A DNA stretch of 64,000 nucleotides, from positions 62,001-126,000 of the forward strand of contig NZ_FNIQ01000001.1 in the NCBI RefSeq assembly GCF_900104025.1. The letters are read 5' to 3'. The DNA is from Geodermatophilus sp. DSM 45219. GTDB taxonomy: Bacteria; Actinomycetota; Actinomycetes; Mycobacteriales; Geodermatophilaceae. The translations under genes were made by a program, and so were the position numbers. Within the stretch, counting starts at the first letter, position 1, and each line of letters opens with the position of its first letter. Shown in pieces: positions 33,058-42,500 of the stretch. The notes under the pieces are model-generated. The model did not search any database. It was given only the letters and a program-made list of their open reading frames with translations, and was not told the origin of the DNA.

Positions 33058-34077
33058 TCACCCCGGGCGGACGGCGGACACCGCGACCAGCGGCGTGCCC
33101 GGTGCCATCCGCCGCGGCTCAGCCGGATCGAGGCCCGCCTCGCGCAGCTGACCGACGAGCACGTCGGCGTCCGGGAGCTCCATGGCCCCCTCCTGCGCAC
33201 GGAGCAGCAGGTCGAAGTGCCGGCTGACCAGCTGCGGCGTGGCCGCCGTCGTCACGACCAGCAGCGTGCCGCCGGGGACGAGCAGCTCGGCGAGGCTGCG
33301 CAGGAGGGCGACCCGCTCACCGACCGGCACGTAGTAGACGATGTTGGCGAGCAGCACCAGGTCGAACGGGGTCTCCTCGGCGACCAGGTCCCGGAGGTCG
33401 GCCCGCAGGACCCGCGCCCGCCCCGCCAGCCCGCGGTCGGCCAGGGTGCGCCGGGCCAGCGCCACGGCGTCCTCGTCCGTGTCGACGCCCACGCCCTCGG
33501 CCCCGGGCGCGGCCGCCAGCATCGTGGCCAGCTGGAGCCCCGCCCCGCAGCCGACGTCGAGCACTCGGCGCGGCGCTCCGGCGGTCACCGTCTCGCGGAG
33601 GACGGCGTCGACGAACGGCTCGAACGCCGCCGAGACCCGGGCGATGACGCCACCCCGCTCGACGACGTCCCGCCGGCGGGACCAGCCGGCCAGCACCGTC
33701 CCGAGGTCCCGGTACAGCCCGGTGTGGAACCCGGCGAACGCCTCGTACGAGGCGCGCACCAGGTCGTCGCCGACCACGGCCCGCCCGCCCGCCGCCAGGG
33801 ACCACCGGACCCCGTCGTCGTGCACCAGCCCGGCGGCCGCGAGGACCCGCAGGAACGCCGCCAGCAGCTCCTCCTCGACCGCGCCGACGCGGCGGGCCAG
33901 CTCCGCGGTCGTGACCGGACCGCCGGCCAGGGCGTCGAGCACGCCGGTGTCCAGGGCCGCCGCACCGAGGCCCAGCCGGATGGCGGCCTGCCCGTCGCGG
34001 GTGACCCGGAGCCGGGCGCGGAGGTTCCCTGCCCGCAGCAGCGCGAGCAGGGTGCGTGCACGGGACAGCCGGGCCAT
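33058..34077 (-). CDS. SAM-dependent methyltransferase
   Basis: 339 aa. The N-terminal 130 residues form a winged-helix dimerisation region like that of O-methyltransferases (LDTGVLDALAGGPVTTAELARRVG; FLRVLAAAGLVHDDG). The SAM-binding motif is RVLDVGCGAGLQLATML near residue 165, followed by GVDTDEDAVALAR and DLVLLANIVYYVP. The acceptor substrate is unknown. The ATG at 34077 follows GGAGGAGCGCCC. It is convergent with nothing nearby and lies alone between the DUF222 gene and the divergent GntR operon. Confidence 0.87.
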   Translation of the reverse strand: MARLSRARTLLALLRAGNLRARLRVTRDGQAAIRLGLGAAALDTGVLDALAGGPVTTAELARRVGAVEEELLAAFLRVLAAAGLVHDDGVRWSLAAGGRAVVGDDLVRASYEAFAGFHTGLYRDLGTVLAGWSRRRDVVERGGVIARVSAAFEPFVDAVLRETVTAGAPRRVLDVGCGAGLQLATMLAAAPGAEGVGVDTDEDAVALARRTLADRGLAGRARVLRADLRDLVAEETPFDLVLLANIVYYVPVGERVALLRSLAELLVPGGTLLVVTTAATPQLVSRHFDLLLRAQEGAMELPDADVLVGQLREAGLDPAEPRRMAPGTPLVAVSAVRPG

Positions 34078-34190
34078 GGGCGCTCCTCCGGGTCGGCGGG
34101 GACCCACTCTTGTGCAGCCGGCCGGCGACTGCCAGGGTCGCGCCGACCTGGCACCCGAGGCGGTCGACGGCACCGTCGCAGGAGAGGTGT

Positions 34191-34209
34191 GTTATAGTTG
34201 AGCTATAAC
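34191..34209. promoter_or_regulatory. YtrA/GntR-type operator
   Basis: GTTATAG (34191-34197) and CTATAAC (34203-34209) are perfect 7-bp inverted repeats around TTGAG. The AT-rich dyad stands out sharply in this GC-rich region and matches the layout of YtrA-subfamily GntR operators. It lies 19 nt upstream of the first gene of an operon that encodes a YtrA-type regulator, so autorepression is likely. Confidence 0.7.
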
Positions 34210-34228
34210 AAGTCGCCAGGAGGTCGAT

Positions 34229-35130
34229 GTGCAGCGTTCCCGGGTAGTCGCCGTCTCCGCACCCCTGCTGGCCGGGGCGGCGCTCGCCGCCGCCTTGGGC
34301 TGGGCCGACCGGTTCCCGGCAGGGGTGGCGTCCCACATCGGCGCGGACGGCCGGATCGACGGCGTGTCCACGACCGGGCTGTTCGCCGCGACCGGGGTCG
34401 CCGTGTGCGCCGCAACCCCGCCGCACTGCGGTTGCTGTCCGCCGCCTCGTCCGGGTCGGCCGCCGTGGTCGCCGCGGGTGCGGTGTCGCTGCTCGCCACC
34501 AGCCTCGACCGCACGGACCTGTTGGGGCGGCCCGTGCCGGGGTGGGTGTTCCTACTGGCCCTCGCCGCACTGGCCGGCGGCAGCGCCCTGGGGTGGCTCC
34601 TCGGCCGGTCCCCCGCGCCGGTCCGGACCCCGCAGCCGCCGCCCGCCGAGGCGCCGCGGATCGACCTCCCGGCGGGCGGCCGCGCCGTGTGGACCCGCGT
34701 CGTCGTCGCGGCCCCCATCGCGGTCGGCGCCCTCGGGGCGGCCGGGCTGGGGGCCGCGCTGACCGTCACCGCCGGTGCGGCGGCCGGGGCACCGGCCCTG
34801 CTCGTGGCCGCGGCGCTGGCCGTGGGGACCTCCGCCCGGGTCACCGTCGACGCCACGGGGCTGACCGCGCACCCCGGGCTCGTCCGGCGTCCCCGGCTGC
34901 ACGTGCCGCTGGACCGCGTGGCGAGCGCCCGGCGGACCGACGTCCGCGCCACGGAGATGGGCGGGTGGGGGGTGCGGATGCGCGGCGAGCGCACCGCCCT
35001 GCTGCTCCGCGGCGGGGAGGCGCTCGAGCTCGACCTCGGCGACGGCTCCCGCTTCCTCGTCACGGTGGACGACGCGGCGACCGCCGCCGCCCTGGTCAAC
35101 ACCCTCGCCGAGCGGGCCCGTCAGTGCTGA
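34229..35130 (+). pseudogene. Frameshifted DUF1648-like membrane protein gene
   Basis: Translation starts at GTG 34229 behind AGGAGG (34218-34223). It reads RVVAVSAPLLAGAALAAALG then WADRFPAGVASHIGADGRIDGV, the opening of a DUF1648-type membrane protein. Near 34403-34407 (GTGTG before CGCCGCAAC) the coding signal moves to another frame. That frame continues RRNPAALRLLSAASSGSAAVVAAGAVSLL and runs to 35130 with several more membrane helices and a PH-like end (GWGVRMRGERTALLLRGGEAL). A 2-nt insertion or 1-nt deletion explains the break. It is either a real pseudogene or an assembly error. The end overlaps the GntR gene as in intact operons. Confidence 0.7.
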
Positions 35131-35501
35131 TCGCGATCGACCCGGCCTCGCCCGTCCCGCTGGGCGACCAGGTCGCCGCCGCGGTGCGCCGGGGCATCGA
35201 GGACGGGACCGTCGGACCGGGCCACCGGCTGCCGGCCGCCCGCGACCTCGCCACGTCGCTCGGCGTGAACGTGCACACCGTGCTGCGCGGCTACCAGCAG
35301 CTGCGCGACGAGGGGCTGGTCGAGCTGCGCCGCGGCCGCGGTGCGGTCGTCAGCGCGGCCGCGACGGCCGAGGGCGCCGAGCTCGCCGAGGCCGCGGGAC
35401 GGCTGGCCGCCGCCGCCCGCCGGCTCGGCCTGGCCGAGGACGACGTCCTCGACGCGGTCCGGCAGGCGCTGCGCCGCCCCGCGGCCGACCCGCGAGCCTG
35501 A
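35124..35501 (+). CDS. GntR family regulator, YtrA subfamily
   Basis: 125 aa. The winged helix begins at residue 2: IDPASPVPLGDQVAAAVRRGIEDGTVGPGHRLPAARDLATSLGVNVHTVLRGYQQLRDEGLVELRRGRGAVV. A short C-terminal helical dimerisation tail of about 45 residues, without a ligand domain, defines the YtrA type. The GTG overlaps the upstream reading frame by 7 nt. Such regulators usually repress their own operon through a dyad like the one at 34191. Confidence 0.9.
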   Translation: MLIAIDPASPVPLGDQVAAAVRRGIEDGTVGPGHRLPAARDLATSLGVNVHTVLRGYQQLRDEGLVELRRGRGAVVSAAATAEGAELAEAAGRLAAAARRLGLAEDDVLDAVRQALRRPAADPRA

Positions 35502-35510
35502 ACTCCGTCC

Positions 35511-36959
35511 TCAGCTGCGCGCGGCGCCGTAGCCGAGCAGGGCGGCCAGGCCCAGCGCGCTGCGCGGGGCGTAGGCGGTCCGCCACAGCCCGCCGTGCAC
35601 CGCGGCGTACGCCTCGTCCTGCCACGGCTGCTCGTGCGCCGGCCCGCCGCCCGTGTGCAGGTCGTGCACCAGCAGCGCGGCCATGAGCACGTTGGACGTC
35701 GCCGGGTCGAAGACCTCGACGCCGAACCGGTGCGCCCCCGCGTAGGCCGCCGCAAGCGCGCGGTTCTTCAGCACCGAGCGGGTGCGGGTCGGTGGGGCGA
35801 CGTTCATCGACACCGTCGTCCCCGCGGCCCGCGCGACGGTCGCCCGCCACCGCTGCAGCCGCTTGGCCAGCGCGTAGTTGGGGCCCTGCTGGGGCACCAG
35901 GCTGTCGGAGACGCCCGGGTCGCTGCCCGGCACGTACGCCCGTTGCAGCAGCCGGCCGGCGCTGAGCGTCCGCAGCGGGCGGCCCAGCAGCTTCGCCGCG
36001 CGCGAGCGCCCGGCATAGGCGCGCACCGACTGGGCCACGGCGTCCGGCGGGACGGCGAAGACGTCGGTGGGCGTGGCGAGGAAGGCCAGCGCGAGGTCGT
36101 CGCGGGTCGCGGCCAGCCGCACGGTCAGCGCGTCGACCGCGGTCGACACCCGCACGTTGGTCGCGCCGTCTGCGTAGACGTAGTCGCCGAGCACCGGGCG
36201 CCCGGGCAGCCCGGTCACCCACTCGGCGACGGCGGGCACCTCGCTGATCAGGTCCGCGCCCGGGGCGCCGGCGTCCCCGGCCACCGGGTACAGCAGCGTG
36301 CCGGCGCCCCGGCGGGCGGTGTCGAGCACCCGCTCCCACAGCTGCGGCCGGGGCAGGTCGACGCCGGCCACCCGGGCGCCCCAGCGCAGCAGCGCGGTGA
36401 GCGGACCCATCTCCGCGCCCGCGCCGAGCACGACGACCGTCGTGCCGGGCAGCGCGAGCCACTCGGGGTGGGCCACGACGGTGCGCACCGCCTCGGCCGC
36501 GGAGGGCTCCACGACCCCGCCCTCGACCCAGGTGTCGAGCCGGCGCAGCAGGGCGTCACCGCGCAGCCGCTCGCCGCGGAAGGGCAGCGACAGCTCGCGC
36601 TCGGGCTCGGCGTTCCCGGCGACCTCCGCCGTGCCGAGGGTGCGGCCGGCGGGCGCGGTGGCGAGCTCCGCCAGGCCGGTCTCCGCACCGTCCGGGCCGG
36701 CCACCCGCATCCGCGCGTGCAGCGCGATCAACCCGGCATCGGCGATGGCGAGCGCGGCGTCCCGCGAGGGCAGCCCGGCCTCCACCAGCCGGCGGAAGTG
36801 CGACAGGTACCCGGTCCGCCAGTTGGTCTCCCGCTCGGCCGCGCCGGCACCGGTGGGGTCCACCGGGCGCAGCGCGTCGGCGACGACCGCCCGGCCGAGC
36901 GCCGCGGTGCTGCGCCGGCCGTCGGGACCGGACGGGAAGACGACCCCCGACTCGCTCAC
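35511..36959 (-). CDS. Conserved protein of unknown function (482 aa)
   Basis: 482 aa, no family recognised. A glycine-rich TTVVVLGAGAEMGPLTALLRWGARVAGVDLP near residue 165 looks like a Rossmann nucleotide-binding loop. Other notable stretches are NWRTGYLSHFRRLVEAGLPS near the start and PQQGPNYALAKRLQRWRA and SVLKNRALAAAYAGAHRFGVEVF late in the protein. There is no signal peptide or membrane helix. The GTG overlaps the aminopeptidase stop (GTGA), so it is translated with pepA. An NAD(P)- or SAM-dependent enzyme is possible; this is inference from one motif. Confidence 0.65.
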   Translation of the reverse strand: MSESGVVFPSGPDGRRSTAALGRAVVADALRPVDPTGAGAAERETNWRTGYLSHFRRLVEAGLPSRDAALAIADAGLIALHARMRVAGPDGAETGLAELATAPAGRTLGTAEVAGNAEPERELSLPFRGERLRGDALLRRLDTWVEGGVVEPSAAEAVRTVVAHPEWLALPGTTVVVLGAGAEMGPLTALLRWGARVAGVDLPRPQLWERVLDTARRGAGTLLYPVAGDAGAPGADLISEVPAVAEWVTGLPGRPVLGDYVYADGATNVRVSTAVDALTVRLAATRDDLALAFLATPTDVFAVPPDAVAQSVRAYAGRSRAAKLLGRPLRTLSAGRLLQRAYVPGSDPGVSDSLVPQQGPNYALAKRLQRWRATVARAAGTTVSMNVAPPTRTRSVLKNRALAAAYAGAHRFGVEVFDPATSNVLMAALLVHDLHTGGGPAHEQPWQDEAYAAVHGGLWRTAYAPRSALGLAALLGYGAARS

Positions 36960-38470
36960 CGGTCGAGCACCGACGACGAGTCGACGGGAGCGCCGGCCTC
37001 CAGCCAGCGGAGCAGGATCCGCGCGCCGAAGCCGGTGCCGCCCTTGACCACCTCGGCGTCGTCGGACCCGGCGCGGGCCGGGCCGGCGACGTCCAGGTGC
37101 GCCCACGGCAGGTCACCGGCGAAGGGCCGCAGGAACAGCGCCGCCGTCGTCCCCCCGGGGTTGCCCGGTGCGTTGTTCGCGTCGGCGACGGTGCTCTCGA
37201 GCAGGTCGGCGTGCTCCTCGGCCAGCGGCATCCGCCACACCGGCTCGCCGGCGTGCCCGGCGGCGGTGCGCAGCGCGTCGGCCAGCCCGTCGGTGGTCGC
37301 GTACAGCCCCGCGGTGCGGGTGCCGAGCGCGACCTTCATCGCGCCGGTCAGCGTGGCGACGTCCACGAGCACCGTGGCGCCGAGCTCCAGCCGCCCCCAC
37401 GCCAGCCCGTCGGCGAGCACCATGCGGCCCTCGGCGTCGGTGTTGAGCACCTCGGTCGTCCGGCCGCCGACGTGCCGCACCACGTCGGCCGGGCGGTAGG
37501 CGGAGCCGGAGACCGCGTTCTCCGCGGCGGGGACGACGGCGGTGACCGCGACCGGCAGGCCCAGCCGGGCGGCGGCGTCCACCGCGGCGAGGACGGCGGC
37601 GCCGCCGGCCATGTCGGTCTTCATCTCGCGCATGCCGGCGGTGGGCTTGATCGAGATGCCGCCGGTGTCGAAGGTGATGCCCTTGCCGACCAGCACGACG
37701 TGGCCCGGGCCGGCACCCGGAGGCCGGTGGCTCGCGACGACCACCCGCGGCGGGCTGGCCGAGCCGCCGCCGACGGCCAGCACGCCGCCGAATCCGCCGG
37801 CCCGCAGCTCCTCGGGGCCGAGCACGGTGACCTCGACGTGCGGCAGCCCGGCCAGCCGCTCGACCGCCTGCGCGGCGAGCCAGGCCGGGTCCTTGGTGTT
37901 GCTGGGGGTGTTCACCAGGTCGCGGGCCCAGGCGACGGCCTGCCCGGTGACCTCGCCGGCCCGCGCCGCGGCGGTGACCGCCGGGTCCGCACCGTCGGCG
38001 GCCACGACCGTGACGGTCTGCAGCCTCGGCGGGTGGGGCGTGGACGTCTCCCGGAAGCGGTAGCCGGCCAGCAGCGCGGCCTCGACGGCCAGGCGCACCT
38101 CCTCGGCGCCCGCCGGGGCGGCGGCGTCGTCCAGCGGCAGCACCAGCCGGCGCGCGCCGTGCTCGGCCAGGGTCTGCGCGCGGCGGACGGCGGTGGCCAC
38201 GTAGCCGCGCAGGTCGGGCAGCGTGGCGTCACCGACCCCGACGGCCACCACGCTGCGCGGCCGGCGGCCGGGCACCGGCAGGTTGGTGACGTTCCCCGGC
38301 CCGCCGGTGTTGCCGGTGTCGGCCAGCGCGCCGGCGAGCAGTCCGGCGTCGACCGGCGCGTCCGGCCCGGTCACCCAGGCGGGCAGCGCGGACCCGCTGC
38401 CGACGGGTACGGCCAGGACGTCGTCCTCGCCGAGCGCCGGGAGTTCGGTGAGGACCTCGACCCGCGGCAA
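36956..38470 (-). CDS. pepA: Leucyl aminopeptidase (M17)
   Basis: 504 aa from TTG 38470. The M17 signature NTDAEGRMVLADGLAWGR and metal ligands in KGITFDTGGISIKPTAGMREMKTDMAGGAAV are intact. It releases N-terminal amino acids from peptides in the cytoplasm, using two divalent metals. Start: the reading frame continues upstream through 30 Pro/Ala-rich codons to a CTG at 38560 that overlaps the DUF3117 stop as CTGA and has GAAGGGCG before it. The TTG lacks a ribosome site, so the true start may be that CTG. Confidence 0.9.
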   Translation of the reverse strand: MPRVEVLTELPALGEDDVLAVPVGSGSALPAWVTGPDAPVDAGLLAGALADTGNTGGPGNVTNLPVPGRRPRSVVAVGVGDATLPDLRGYVATAVRRAQTLAEHGARRLVLPLDDAAAPAGAEEVRLAVEAALLAGYRFRETSTPHPPRLQTVTVVAADGADPAVTAAARAGEVTGQAVAWARDLVNTPSNTKDPAWLAAQAVERLAGLPHVEVTVLGPEELRAGGFGGVLAVGGGSASPPRVVVASHRPPGAGPGHVVLVGKGITFDTGGISIKPTAGMREMKTDMAGGAAVLAAVDAAARLGLPVAVTAVVPAAENAVSGSAYRPADVVRHVGGRTTEVLNTDAEGRMVLADGLAWGRLELGATVLVDVATLTGAMKVALGTRTAGLYATTDGLADALRTAAGHAGEPVWRMPLAEEHADLLESTVADANNAPGNPGGTTAALFLRPFAGDLPWAHLDVAGPARAGSDDAEVVKGGTGFGARILLRWLEAGAPVDSSSVLDR

Positions 38471-38556
38471 CGGCGCGGCCCCGGTCGCCGGCGTGCTGCC
38501 GGCGGCCGGGGCCGTGTCCAGCGCGGGGCTGCCCGAGGGCAGGCTCGCGGGGGTGT

Positions 38557-38724
38557 TCAGCTGGTCGCGCCCTTCAGTGCCTCGGAGAGCGCCGCGGCCT
38601 CGTCGGGCGACAGCTCGACGACCAGGCGACCGCCGCCTTCGAGCGGGACGCGCATGACCAGGCCCCGCCCCTCCTTGGTGACCTCGAGGGGACCTTCACC
38701 CGTGCGCGGCTTCATGGCCGCCAT
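38557..38724 (-). CDS. DUF3117 family small protein
   Basis: 55 aa: MAAMKPRTGEGPLEVTKEGR, then GLVMRVPLEGGGRLVVELSPDEAAALSEAL. This matches the short, very conserved actinobacterial DUF3117 family (Rv1211 in M. tuberculosis). The function is unknown. The ATG at 38724 follows GAAGGAGG. It is first in the operon before pepA. In mycobacteria the gene also sits near tag and glgM. Confidence 0.92.
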   Translation of the reverse strand: MAAMKPRTGEGPLEVTKEGRGLVMRVPLEGGGRLVVELSPDEAAALSEALKGATS

Positions 38725-38834
38725 GCGTGCCTCCTTCGTCGGCCGTGCGCGCCCCGTGAGCCGCGTCCCGGCGTCGTCGATGCTGTGAGCTCCGGCCTCC
38801 ATGATCCCGTATCCCGCTCGGAGGTCCAACCCGA

Positions 38835-38938
38835 GGTGGAGGACCCCCTTGCCCCCCACCCCTCGCAGGCTCGCGCCAGGCCCCGTCCAGAGGCTCGCCG
38901 CGAGCGTGCGAGTGGCGAGGCGGACGGGGTCCTCCACC
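38835..38938. repeat. Intergenic inverted-repeat element, copy C (104 bp)
   Basis: Outer arms of 13 bp are perfect (GGTGGAGGACCCC at 38835-38847 and its complement at 38926-38938). Inside, the left part carries the core on the minus strand (CGAGCCTGCGAGGGGTGGGG) and the right part carries CGAGCGTGCGAGTGGCGAGG on the plus strand. The whole element can therefore fold into a long imperfect hairpin. Its right half matches element B in 50 of 54 bases. It lies in the 275-bp gap between the DUF3117 and tag genes. Confidence 0.8.
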
Positions 38939-38999
38939 CTGCAGGAGGGCCGTTCCAGCCCCTCACCGGGCTCGCGGCGGGACCCTGCAGGGGGCAGCT

Positions 39000-39557
39000 T
39001 CACGGGGTGGCGCGGCAGCAGGACGCCACGTGGTCGTCCACCATCCCCGTGGCCTGCATGAGGGCGTAGGCGGTGGTGGGGCCGACGAAGACGAAGCCGC
39101 GGCGCTTGAGCTCGCGGGCCATCGCCGTCGACTCCGGGCTGGTCGCCGGGACGTCGGCGAGGGTGGCCGGGCGGGGCCGCGGGCCGGGCGGGGCGAAGGA
39201 CCACAGCAGCGCGGACAGCCCCTCGGGGACCCGCTGCGCGGCGCGGGCGTTGCCGATCGCGGCGGCCACCTTGGCCCGGTTGCGGACGATGCCGGCGTCG
39301 GCGAGCAGCCGGGCCTCGTCGTCGGGGCCGAACGCCGCCACCGCGTCGATCGAGAAGCCGGCGAAGGCGGCCCGGAACGCGGGGCGCTTGCGCAGGATGG
39401 TGAGCCAGGACAGCCCCGACTGGAACGCCTCGAGGCAGAGCCGCTCGAACAGGGCGTCGTCCCCGTGCAGCGGCGTCCCCCACTCCTCGTCGTGGTAGGC
39501 GACGTACTCGGGGGCGCTGTCGCCCCACGCACACCGGATCCGGTCCACGGCCGGCAC
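39000..39557 (-). CDS. tag: DNA-3-methyladenine glycosylase I
   Basis: 185 aa. TagA hallmarks: RCAWGDSAPEYVAYHDEEWGTPLHGDDALFERLCLEAFQSGLSWLTILRKRPAFRAAF, then GFVFVGPTTAYALMQATGMVDDH. The conserved Cys, His and terminal zinc-ligand Cys (SCC) are present. It removes alkylated adenine from DNA. The GTG at 39557 gives the usual length. Its mycobacterial counterpart (Rv1210) lies in the same neighbourhood. Confidence 0.93.
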   Translation of the reverse strand: MPAVDRIRCAWGDSAPEYVAYHDEEWGTPLHGDDALFERLCLEAFQSGLSWLTILRKRPAFRAAFAGFSIDAVAAFGPDDEARLLADAGIVRNRAKVAAAIGNARAAQRVPEGLSALLWSFAPPGPRPRPATLADVPATSPESTAMARELKRRGFVFVGPTTAYALMQATGMVDDHVASCCRATP

Positions 39558-39585
39558 CGTAGCCCCGGCCGCCGACGGTCCCGGC

Positions 39586-42500
39586 TCAGCCCAGGACCGA
39601 GCCCACGGCGCCGCTGGCCAGGTCCTTGGTGTAGAGGTCGCGCCGCAGGTTGACGTCGGTCGCCGACAGCGGCTGCGAGGTCGTCACCAGCACCCGGTCG
39701 CCGGTGACCGCCAGCAGCCGGCCGTACTCGGCGGGGGTCACCGCGCCGGTCGGGCCGACCGTGGCCCGCCCGGCGGCGTCCGCGGTGACCAGCACGAGCG
39801 GCCCGGCGACCCCGCCGTCGAGGTCGCGGCGGTAGTGGTCGGTGTGGCCGTTGCCGTCCGAGGGCAGGGCCGCCGCGGTGGTGGCGAAGAAGGCGTACCG
39901 GCCGGTGGGGTCCAGCTCGACCTGGTGCTCCCACGCCGAGGTCTGCCCGGTGCCCAGCGCGACGACCGCGCCGGTGGCCAGGTCGACGCGGTAGGCCAGC
40001 CCCGTCCCGTTGGTCTGGGCGGGCGAGCCGGTGGTCACCTTGTTGGTGGTCACCAGGGCGACGTAGCGGCCGTCGTCGCTGACCGCCAGGTCACCGGTGT
40101 CGCGGTAGACCGCGAACGGCAGCGTCCGGCCGAGGGCGGTGGTGACCTGGGAGACCACCCGGGCCTCCCCGGCGCCGGCCCCGGACAGCGTCTTGCGGTA
40201 GGCCTGCACCCCGATGGCGGTGTCGACGCCGAAGACGGCGAACCGCCCGTCGGGGGTCAGCGCGAGCGCCGGCCCGGTGGCCGGGCCCGGCAGCTCGCCG
40301 CCCGCCGTGGTCGTCGAGACACGGGTGACCGCACCGGTGGACAGCCGCTTGGCGAAGACGTCGACGCGGCCGTTGGTGTCCCCGGGGACGAGGTCGGCGC
40401 GGGCGGAGTGGAAGAGCACCAGGTCGCCGTCGGCGGAGATCGCGACCGCGGGGCCGGTGGCGTAGACCGACGCCGCCGTCTGCAGCAGCGTGCCGGCCAC
40501 CGTCGCGTGGGCCGTGCCGCCCTGCGGGACGCTGACCAGGGTCCAGGTCCGGGTCGCGACGTCGAACCGGTACACGTCGGCCTGCCCGTTGGTGTCGCGG
40601 GGGTCGAGCGCGGCTCGGGTGGCCAGGGCGACGGAGCGGCCGTCGTCGCTGACCGCCGGCACGCTGGTGTTGGTCGGGTCGGTCGCGCCGGTTGCGCCGG
40701 CCGCGAGCGGGGCGATCCGCGTGCGGGTGCCGAGGGTGCGGTCGACGAGGTGGAGCTCGTAGGCGCTGTTGGTGTCGGCCGGATCGAGGCGGGCGCGGGT
40801 GCCGACGACGACGAACCGGCCGTCGCCGCCGGCGGCCAGGCCGCCGCTCTCCCCCGCCCCCTCCGCCGGGACGGTCGCGGCCAGCGGGGTCACCGTCACC
40901 TCGGCGGACGGCGCCGACACGTTGCCGCTCGCGTCGACCGCCACCACCGTGAACCGGTACGTCGTGCCGTTGGTCAGGCCGGTCACCACAACCGAGGTGG
41001 CCGGCGCCGGCGCGGTCGCGACGGTGCTCCCGTCGGCGGCCAGCACCCGGTGCTCGGTGACGTCGGCCGGAGCGGGCGCCCAGCTCAGCTCGGCCTGCCC
41101 GTCGCCGGTCACGACGGTCACCCCGGTGGGGGCCGGCGGCGGGGTGCGGTCGGCGGGGGTGACGACGACGGTCGCCGCGGCCGAGGCGTTGCCGTGGCCG
41201 TCGACGGCGACCAGCGTGTAGGTGTAGCTGCGGCCGTTGACCAGCCCGGTGTCGCTGTACGCCGTCCCCGGCGGGATGGTCACCCGCACGCCGTCGCGCC
41301 GGAGCACGTAGCGGGCGAGGTCGGGCTCGGTGTTCGCCGCCCACGCGAGGTCGACCCGCCCGTCGCCCGGCGTCCCGGTGAAGCCGGCCGGCACCGCCGG
41401 CGGGGTGAGATCGGTCGGCCGCGCGGTCTCAGCCTTCGTCGCCCTCGAGGCGTTCGCGGAGGTGTCGACGGCGACCAGCGCGTAGCTGTAGACGCGGTCG
41501 TTGACCAGCCCGCTGTCGGTGTACGTGGTCCCGGTCGGCGTGGCGACCTCGACGCCGTCGCGCAGCAGCACGTAGCCGGCCAGGTCGGGCTCGTCGTTCG
41601 CCGTCCAGGTGAGCGTGACCTGCCCGTCACCGGCGACCGCGGTCAGCCCCGCGGGCCCGCCGGGTGCCCTGCGGTCGGCGGGGGTCTCCACGGCCGCGGG
41701 CGTGGCGGCCGACGTGTTGCCGTGGGTGTCGACCGCGGCCACGGAGTACGCGTGGGCGGCGTCGGCGGGCAGGCCGGCGTCGACGTGCGTGGTGCCGGGG
41801 ACCCGGGCGAGCTCGACGCCGTCGCGCAGCACCACGTAGCCGGCCAGGTCGGGCTCGGTGCCGGCCGCCCAGGAGAGGCTGACCAGACCGTCGCCGCGCA
41901 CCGCGCTCACGCCCGTGGGGGCGGCCGGCGCGGTCCGGTCGGTCGGCGTCGCCGAGGCCGTCGCGGGCTCCGAGGCGTTGCCCGCCCGGTCGACGGCGAC
42001 CAGCGCGTACTCGTAGGTCGTGCCGTCGACCACGTCGGCGTCGGTGTGGCTCGTCCCGGTCACGGTGGCGACCTGCACGCCGTCGCGCAGCACCCGGTAA
42101 CCCGCGAGGTCGGGCTCGGTGTTCGGCGTCCAGCGCAGCACCACCTCGCCCTCGCCGGCGGTGGCGCTGAAGCCGGCCGGGCGGGCCGGCGCCCGGAGGT
42201 CGGGGGTCGTCACGGTCACGGTCCCCGAGGGGGGCGACGGGTTGTCGTGCGTGTCGACGGCGACGACCGCGTAGGCGTAGGTCGTGCCGTCGGCGACGGT
42301 GGTGTCGGTGTACGCCGGGGCGGTCACGGTGGCGACCTGCACGCCGTCGCGCAGCACCCGGTAGCCGGCGAGGTCGGGCTCGGTGTTGGCGTTCCAGGTC
42401 AGGTCCACCCGGCGGTCGCCGGCGGTGGCGGTCAGGCCGGTGGGCGGCGCCGGGGCCTCCAGCTCGTGCGGCGTGGCGCTGACCGCGGCCGAGGAGACCG

